This document shows, piece by piece, positions 6,658 to 10,951 of a stretch of DNA of 10,951 bases. Position 1 is the first letter of the stretch; every line of letters starts with the position of its first letter. The notes under the pieces are model-generated. The model worked only from the letters and a program-made list of their open reading frames with translations. It had not been told where the DNA came from and made no database searches. The DNA comes from Thiobacillus sp. (GTDB lineage: Bacteria > Pseudomonadota > Gammaproteobacteria > Burkholderiales > Thiobacillaceae): NCBI GenBank assembly GCA_018780025.1, contig JADMKH010000190.1, forward strand, positions 1-10,951, read 5' to 3'. The position numbers and the translations under genes were made by a program.

Positions 6658-6731
6658 GTCCACTTGATAGGGGTGACAAGGAAAAACCACTTGGGGCAAC
6701 GCTAAGCCATGAAGTATTCGCCGTGGTCGTT

Positions 6732-6759
6732 TTGATGCCCTGCCCGCGGCGCTTATAAT
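6732..6759 (+). promoter_or_regulatory. Sigma-70 promoter for argS
   Basis: TTGATG (6732–6737, four of six to TTGACA) and a perfect TATAAT (6754–6759) are separated by 16 bases. The start of transcription would be near 6766, giving a leader of about 50 bases before the argS ATG at 6816. Confidence 0.65.
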
Positions 6760-6815
6760 CGCTGGCTACCTTATTGAGCACTGCGGTCCCGCGTTCACCG
6801 CCCCGCTTTGTACCC

Positions 6816-8489
6816 ATGTCCAACACCCATCCGCTTAAAGACCAGATCGCCCTGCTAATCGGCACCGCCCTCGAAACGGTGGCGCCCGACGCACCGGTAA
6901 GCCTCGAAATCGAACGCCCGAAAAATTCGGCTCATGGCGATTTTTCCAGTAATGCCGCGATGCAGCTGGCGCGTCCGCTGAAAAAAAATCCGCGCGAGCT
7001 GGCGCAGATGATTCTCAACGCGCTGCCAAAATCGCCGCTGATTGCGAAGGCGGAAATCGCCGGCGCCGGCTTCATCAATTTTCACCTCGCGCCTGCTGCG
7101 TGGCACAGCCTGGTGCCGCAGATCCGCTCGACAGGCGCGCAGTTCGGCCGCGGCGATGCCGGCAAAGGCCACAAGGTGCTGGTCGAGTTCGTTTCCGCCA
7201 ACCCCACCGGTCCGCTGCATGTGGGCCACGGCCGCCAGGCCGCGCTCGGCGACGCGATCTGCAATCTGTACGCAGCGCAAGGCTGGGGGGTCTACCGCGA
7301 GTTTTATTACAACGATGCCGGGGTGCAGATCCAGACGCTGGCCAACAGCGTGCAGGCGCGGGCAAAAGGCCTGAAGCCGGGCGATGCCGAGTGGCCGGAG
7401 TCGGCCTACAACGGCGATTACATTGCCGACATCGCGACGGATTTTCTGGCCGGCAAAACAGTAAAGTCGGACGACCGCGAATACACCGCGTCGGGGGATA
7501 TCAACGATCTGGATTCGATCCGCCAGTTCGGCGTGGCCTACCTGCGCCATGAGCAGGACCTCGACCTCAAGGCGTTTTCGGTGCATTTTGATAACTATTA
7601 TCTGGAGTCGAGCCTGTATACCAGCGGGCGTGTGGCGGCGACGGTGCAGAAGCTGATCGACGCCGGCAAGACCTACGAGCAGGACAATGCGCTGTGGCTA
7701 CGCACCACGGATTACGGCGACGACAAAGACCGTGTGATGAAAAAATCCGACGGCACGTTTACCTATTTTGTGCCGGACGTGGCCTACCACATCGCCAAGT
7801 GGGAGCGCGGCTACGACCGCGCCATCAACATTCAGGGCACCGACCACCATGGCACCATCGCCCGCGTGCGCGCCGGACTACAGGCCGCCGACGTCGGCAT
7901 CCCGCTGGGTTATCCGGACTACCTGATGCACACCATGGTGCGCGTGATGCGCGGCGGCGAGGAAGTCAAAATCTCCAAACGCGCGGGCAGCTATGTCACC
8001 CTGCGCGACGTCATCGACTGGACCAGCAAGGACGCGGTGCGCTTCTTCCTGCTGTCGCGCAAGGCCGATACCGAATACATGTTCGACATCGATCTGGCGC
8101 TCGCCAAAAATAACGACAATCCGGTGTACTACGTGCAATACGCGCATGCGCGCATCTGTCGCGTGTTCGAGGAATGGGGCGGCGACCCTGCCACGCTCGA
8201 CAACGCCGACCTCGCGCCGCTGATCGCATCGCACGAAACCGCGCTGATGCAGCGCCTCGCCGAATACCCGGAAACCGTCGCCGCCGCCGCGCGCGAACTG
8301 GCACCGCATCTGCTGGTCCATTACCTGCAAACCCTGGCGGGCGATTTCCACGCCTGGTACAACGCCGAAAAATTCCTGGTCGACGATGCCGCCACCAGGC
8401 TCGCCCGACTGGCGCTGGCCGACGCCACCCGCATTACGATTGTTAACGGCCTGGCCTTGCTCGGCGTATCCGCACCGGAGAAAATGTAG
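6816..8489 (+). CDS. argS: Arginyl-tRNA synthetase
   Basis: ArgRS is a cytosolic class I synthetase that charges tRNA-Arg and needs the tRNA for amino acid activation. The 557-residue product has the usual length. The N-terminal Add-1 domain contains 'RPKNSAHGDFSSNAAMQLA'. The HIGH-type motif is HVGH (residues 135–138) within 'SANPTGPLHVGHGRQAALGD', and the KMSKS-equivalent is KISKR (385–389). The DALR anticodon-binding domain starts around 'YVQYAHARICRVF'. An in-frame TTG at 6774 would add 14 residues without family similarity and would sit about 8 bases from the predicted transcription start, so the ATG at 6816 is preferred even though no strong ribosome binding site is visible. It is the first gene of a tight unit with the SPOR gene (two-base gap) and dsbA. 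Confidence 0.97.
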   Translation: MSNTHPLKDQIALLIGTALETVAPDAPVSLEIERPKNSAHGDFSSNAAMQLARPLKKNPRELAQMILNALPKSPLIAKAEIAGAGFINFHLAPAAWHSLVPQIRSTGAQFGRGDAGKGHKVLVEFVSANPTGPLHVGHGRQAALGDAICNLYAAQGWGVYREFYYNDAGVQIQTLANSVQARAKGLKPGDAEWPESAYNGDYIADIATDFLAGKTVKSDDREYTASGDINDLDSIRQFGVAYLRHEQDLDLKAFSVHFDNYYLESSLYTSGRVAATVQKLIDAGKTYEQDNALWLRTTDYGDDKDRVMKKSDGTFTYFVPDVAYHIAKWERGYDRAINIQGTDHHGTIARVRAGLQAADVGIPLGYPDYLMHTMVRVMRGGEEVKISKRAGSYVTLRDVIDWTSKDAVRFFLLSRKADTEYMFDIDLALAKNNDNPVYYVQYAHARICRVFEEWGGDPATLDNADLAPLIASHETALMQRLAEYPETVAAAARELAPHLLVHYLQTLAGDFHAWYNAEKFLVDDAATRLARLALADATRITIVNGLALLGVSAPEKM

Positions 8490-8491
8490 TC

Positions 8492-9055
8492 ATGGCGAAA
8501 TCCAGCTCCCGAAGAACCGACCGCGCGGGCAGCGCTTATCCCCGCAAGCAAGGAACCGTTTTCAGTGGCGTCCTCATCGGCCTCATTGTCGGCGCGGTGC
8601 TCGCTGTCGGCGTGGCCTTGTGGATCACCGGCAACAACCCGTTCAAGTCGTCTGCTCCCGACCTGACCGTGCCGCCCAAACCCCAGACCACGACCCCAGC
8701 CACACCCGAGACGGCGCCGAGCTTCGATTTTTATAAAATGCTGCCGAGTGACGCAACCAGCGAAGCACCGCCCTCGCCTCAACCGGCTGCGATCAAAACA
8801 CACTATTACCTTCAAGCGGGCGCGTTCCAGAATCCGGCTGATGCCGACAACCTGAAGGCGCAACTGGCTTTGCTGGGTATCGAAACGGTAATTCAGACCC
8901 GCGACCTCGGCGGCGACCTCGGCGTGTTCCACCGGGTGCGCGTCGGACCTTTTCGCGAGATGGACGAAATTAACCGCACTCGAGCGCTGTTAACGCAGAA
9001 CAATATCCCGGCCACGCTGGTCAAAGAAGTTCCCCCCCCTCAGGAGATGCCTTGA
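8492..9055 (+). CDS. SPOR-domain inner-membrane protein (FtsN-like architecture)
   Basis: The 187-residue product has a short basic cytoplasmic N-terminus (residues 1–20), one transmembrane helix (about 23–45), a Pro/Thr-rich periplasmic linker containing 'FDFYKMLP', and a C-terminal SPOR domain (about 103–182: 'HYYLQAGAFQNPADADNLKAQL', 'HRVRVGPF'). SPOR domains bind glycan strands lacking stem peptides at the division septum, and the layout is that of FtsN or related cell-division proteins. Its place directly after argS matches the gene order known for Pseudomonas and many betaproteobacteria. The start is two bases after the argS stop; GGAG at 8477–8480 is rather far (11 bases), suggesting translational coupling. 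Its stop overlaps the dsbA start by one base. I do not assign ftsN because several SPOR paralogues share this form. Confidence 0.9.
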   Translation: MAKSSSRRTDRAGSAYPRKQGTVFSGVLIGLIVGAVLAVGVALWITGNNPFKSSAPDLTVPPKPQTTTPATPETAPSFDFYKMLPSDATSEAPPSPQPAAIKTHYYLQAGAFQNPADADNLKAQLALLGIETVIQTRDLGGDLGVFHRVRVGPFREMDEINRTRALLTQNNIPATLVKEVPPPQEMP

Positions 9056-9693
9056 TGTTTACCCGCACACTGGCCTTGGTCGCCGCTGCTGTCTTTTCCT
9101 TTTCAGCCTATGCTGCTTCGGACGCCATTTTTGAAGGCCACGACTACACCCGCGTGAAAGACCCGCAGCCTGTTGCAACCGGCAAAAAAATCGAAGTGCT
9201 GGAATTCTTCTGGTATCGCTGCCCGCATTGTTTTCAGCTCGAGCCTGCGCTCAATACCTGGCTGAAAAAGCTGCCCAAAGACGCGCAGGTTCGCCGTGTA
9301 CCCGCCGTGTTCCGCGACGACTGGGCGCCCGCCGCCAAAACCTATTACACGCTGGAGCAGATGGGTCTGCTCGACCGCCTGCATAACAAGGTGTTCGACG
9401 CCTACCATATCGAGAACATCAACCTCAACGACCCCGCCGTGTTGGGTGGCTGGGTCGCAAAGCAAGGCGTTGACCGCAAGAAGTTTGAAACTATCTACAA
9501 CTCCTTCTCAACCCAATCCAAGACATTGCAGGGCGGCAAGCTCGCCACCGCTTACGCCATCACCGGCGTTCCGGCCTTCATCATCGACGGCAAATACGCC
9601 ACCTCGATGTCGATGGCGCAGAGCGAACCGCGCCTGTTCGAAATTCTCGACCAGCTCATCGACAAAGCGCGCGCCGAGCGCCGTCGCAAGTAA
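9055..9693 (+). CDS. dsbA: Thiol:disulfide interchange protein DsbA
   Basis: DsbA introduces disulfide bonds into exported proteins in the periplasm and is re-oxidised by DsbB. The product (212 residues) has a signal peptide ending 'SAYA' before Ala21. The active site is CPHC (Cys56–Cys59) in 'FFWYRCPHCFQLEP', the same dipeptide as in E. coli DsbA, and the cis-proline loop is 'GVPAFIIDGKY' (Pro173). The ATG at 9055 is chosen: it overlaps the SPOR stop codon (TGATG) and has AGGAG at 9042–9046, eight bases upstream. A TTG directly before it (9052) is less likely. Overlap with the SPOR gene points to translational coupling. Confidence 0.95.
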   Translation: MFTRTLALVAAAVFSFSAYAASDAIFEGHDYTRVKDPQPVATGKKIEVLEFFWYRCPHCFQLEPALNTWLKKLPKDAQVRRVPAVFRDDWAPAAKTYYTLEQMGLLDRLHNKVFDAYHIENINLNDPAVLGGWVAKQGVDRKKFETIYNSFSTQSKTLQGGKLATAYAITGVPAFIIDGKYATSMSMAQSEPRLFEILDQLIDKARAERRRK

Positions 9694-9732
9694 GCCTCGC
9701 CTCAGGTTGACTGCCTCGCCCACCCCGGATCG

Positions 9733-10497
9733 ATGAATCAACCCCTGCGGGTTTTTATCACCGGTGCCAGTTCCGGACTGGGCGCAGCGCTGGCACAGCA
9801 TTACGGCGCACAAGGCGCCCGGCTTGGCCTCGCCGGGCGCCGACTGGCCGGCTTGCAAGCCACCGCTGCCGGACTCGACGCACACCTCTATCAAGCCGAT
9901 GTTCGCGACGCTGCAGCCATGCAGCACGCAGCAAAGGCTTTTCTCGACGAGGTGGGTACACCGGATATTGTGATCGCGGCCGCAGGCATCAGCGTGGGCA
10001 CACTCACCGAAGCGGCCGCTGATGCGCCGATTTTCCGCGCGGTAATGGACGCCAATGTGCTGGGGCTGGTGCACACCTTTCAGCCCTTTATCGCCGCCAT
10101 GCAATCTAATCAGGGCGTGCTGTGTGCCATTTCCAGCGTAGCCGGCATACGCGGCCTTCCGGGCGGCGGTGCGTATTCGGCGTCAAAAGCGGCGGCCACG
10201 GTTTACCTCGAGGCACTGCGGCTCGAACTTAAATCGCGCCGGATCGCGGTCGTCACGGTTGCCCCGGGTTATATCGATACGCCGATGACGCGGGTCAACC
10301 CGTATGCCATGCCGTTCAAGCTATCCGCCCAGACTGCCGCCATCAAGGTTGCGCGATGCATTCAGTTACGCCGGGGCTATACCGTGATCCCGTGGCAGAT
10401 GGCCTGGGTCGCGCGTTTACTGAAATGGCTGCCGAATCCGGTTTATGATGCGCTATTCGAGAAAGCACCTCGCAAGCCCCGCGGCTTGCCCACTTAA
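9733..10497 (+). CDS. Short-chain dehydrogenase/reductase, classical SDR family
   Basis: The 254-residue product shows the classical SDR pattern: nucleotide-binding TGASSGLG near residue 10, 'ADVRD' around 55–59, 'IAAAGIS' in place of the usual NAG, and a catalytic triad Ser135, Tyr148, Lys152 ('SSVAG…YSASK', Ser thirteen residues before Tyr). 'PGYIDTPMT' follows. The C-terminal section (from about 215) is hydrophobic with basic ends ('VIPWQMAWVARLLKWLPNPVYDAL'), suggesting membrane association, as in several SDR proteins of this subgroup. NADP(H) use is likely but not provable from the motif. The substrate is unknown. It starts 39 bases after dsbA with only a weak GGA as ribosome binding site, and probably shares the argS–SPOR–dsbA transcript. 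Confidence 0.88.
   Translation: MNQPLRVFITGASSGLGAALAQHYGAQGARLGLAGRRLAGLQATAAGLDAHLYQADVRDAAAMQHAAKAFLDEVGTPDIVIAAAGISVGTLTEAAADAPIFRAVMDANVLGLVHTFQPFIAAMQSNQGVLCAISSVAGIRGLPGGGAYSASKAAATVYLEALRLELKSRRIAVVTVAPGYIDTPMTRVNPYAMPFKLSAQTAAIKVARCIQLRRGYTVIPWQMAWVARLLKWLPNPVYDALFEKAPRKPRGLPT
10472..10489 (+). terminator. Hairpin at the end of the SDR gene
   Basis: GCAAGCC and GGCTTGC form a perfect 7-base stem with a four-base CCGC loop inside the last codons of the SDR gene. It is followed by CCACTTAATC, which is not a T-run, so it is at best a weak or factor-dependent end for the argS–SDR unit. Confidence 0.35.
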
Positions 10498-10527
10498 TCA
10501 GCACATATATAAAGTTGCGGAGAAAAA

Positions 10528-10951
10528 ATGCCCACCCCCTTGAACATTATTCTTATCGACGACCATCCACTATTACGCATGGGAGTGGCGGGCTACATCG
10601 AGCAGGAACCTGACTTGAATCTGACCGCACAGATGGCCAATGCCGCCGAGTTGCGCACCTGGATAGCGGCAGGCAACCGCGCCGACGCGGCACTGCTCGA
10701 CCGTTCACTCCCGGATGCTGATGGGCTGGACCTCGTCTCCGACCTGCGTGACCTGGGCATCAAGGTCATCATGCTCACCATTGCCGATTCTGACGAAGAA
10801 ATTTCCGAAGCGATTTCGTCCGGTGTCGATGGCTATGTCATCAAGTCCAGCGAGCCCGACCAGGTGATCGCCGCCCTTCGCAGCGTCTGCGACGGGCAGA
10901 GCAGCTTCCCGCTCAACATCATGCAGAAAATGGCGCGCGGCGAACTCAACA
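10528..10951 (+). CDS. Response regulator, NarL/FixJ-type receiver domain (3' end outside window)
   Basis: 141 codons are visible before the window ends with the frame still open. They encode a full receiver domain: acidic pair Asp11–Asp12 in 'LIDDHPLLRMG' (the 'DDHP' form typical of NarL/FixJ regulators), phospho-acceptor Asp58 in 'LLDRSLPDADGL', Thr84 ('MLTIAD') and Lys106 ('YVIKSSE'). The last residues lead into the interdomain linker, and a LuxR-type helix-turn-helix is expected beyond the window, which I cannot see. The partner histidine kinase is not in view. The start has a strong ribosome binding site (GGAG at 10519–10522, five bases upstream). The 30-base gap after the SDR gene is AT-rich. 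Confidence 0.88.
   Translation, partial: MPTPLNIILIDDHPLLRMGVAGYIEQEPDLNLTAQMANAAELRTWIAAGNRADAALLDRSLPDADGLDLVSDLRDLGIKVIMLTIADSDEEISEAISSGVDGYVIKSSEPDQVIAALRSVCDGQSSFPLNIMQKMARGELN

Noticed and set aside
10486..10513. Promoter TTGCCC-N16-TATAAA before the response regulator
   Set aside because: Transcription would begin at about 10520, inside the ribosome binding site (10519–10522), so the hexamers are probably coincidental or serve another purpose.

Overview
The window reads as chromosomal DNA of a sulfur-oxidising betaproteobacterium (Thiobacillus / Sulfuricella / Gallionellales-like). This is inferred from the GC-rich coding sequence, from the gene order priA–argS–SPOR protein–dsbA typical of beta/gammaproteobacterial housekeeping DNA, and from a dissimilatory sulfite reductase alpha subunit (DsrA) that resembles the oxidative (reverse) type. 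All recognised genes are on the + strand. The long minus-strand open frames overlap conserved genes and look like by-products of GC-rich codon use.

Left end (1–737): the C-terminal part of a small hypothetical protein with an EF-hand-like repeat, then what looks like a decayed gene for a cysteine-rich glycine-zipper (17-kDa-surface-antigen-like) envelope protein. It lacks a start codon and is frameshifted near 515. Next come hemE (uroporphyrinogen decarboxylase) and a membrane-anchored Tim44-like protein.

Centre (2709–5211): a 343-base AT-richer gap without a gene separates the Tim44-like gene from priA (replication restart helicase). It holds two exact matches to the DnaA-box consensus TTATNCACA, two one-mismatch boxes and a dense set of nested inverted repeats. 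It is the least ordinary non-coding stretch here and could be an origin, a DnaA-controlled promoter or a DnaA-titrating site.

Right of centre (5309–6616): a complete dsrA stands alone, without dsrB or any other dsr gene in the window, between priA and argS. It has its own ribosome binding site and is flanked by hairpins. All siroheme/[4Fe-4S] cysteine motifs are intact, so it looks functional. Its partner DsrB must be encoded elsewhere.

Right end (6732–10951): a recognisable sigma-70 promoter precedes argS, which is tightly followed by a SPOR-domain membrane protein and dsbA (periplasmic disulfide oxidase), with a short-chain dehydrogenase 39 bases later; these four probably form one transcription unit. 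The window ends inside a NarL/FixJ-type response regulator.

No mobile element, CRISPR array, tRNA or rRNA was seen. Most genes are ordinary housekeeping genes. The points worth a second look are the solitary dsrA, the DnaA-box region before priA, and the decayed glycine-zipper gene.
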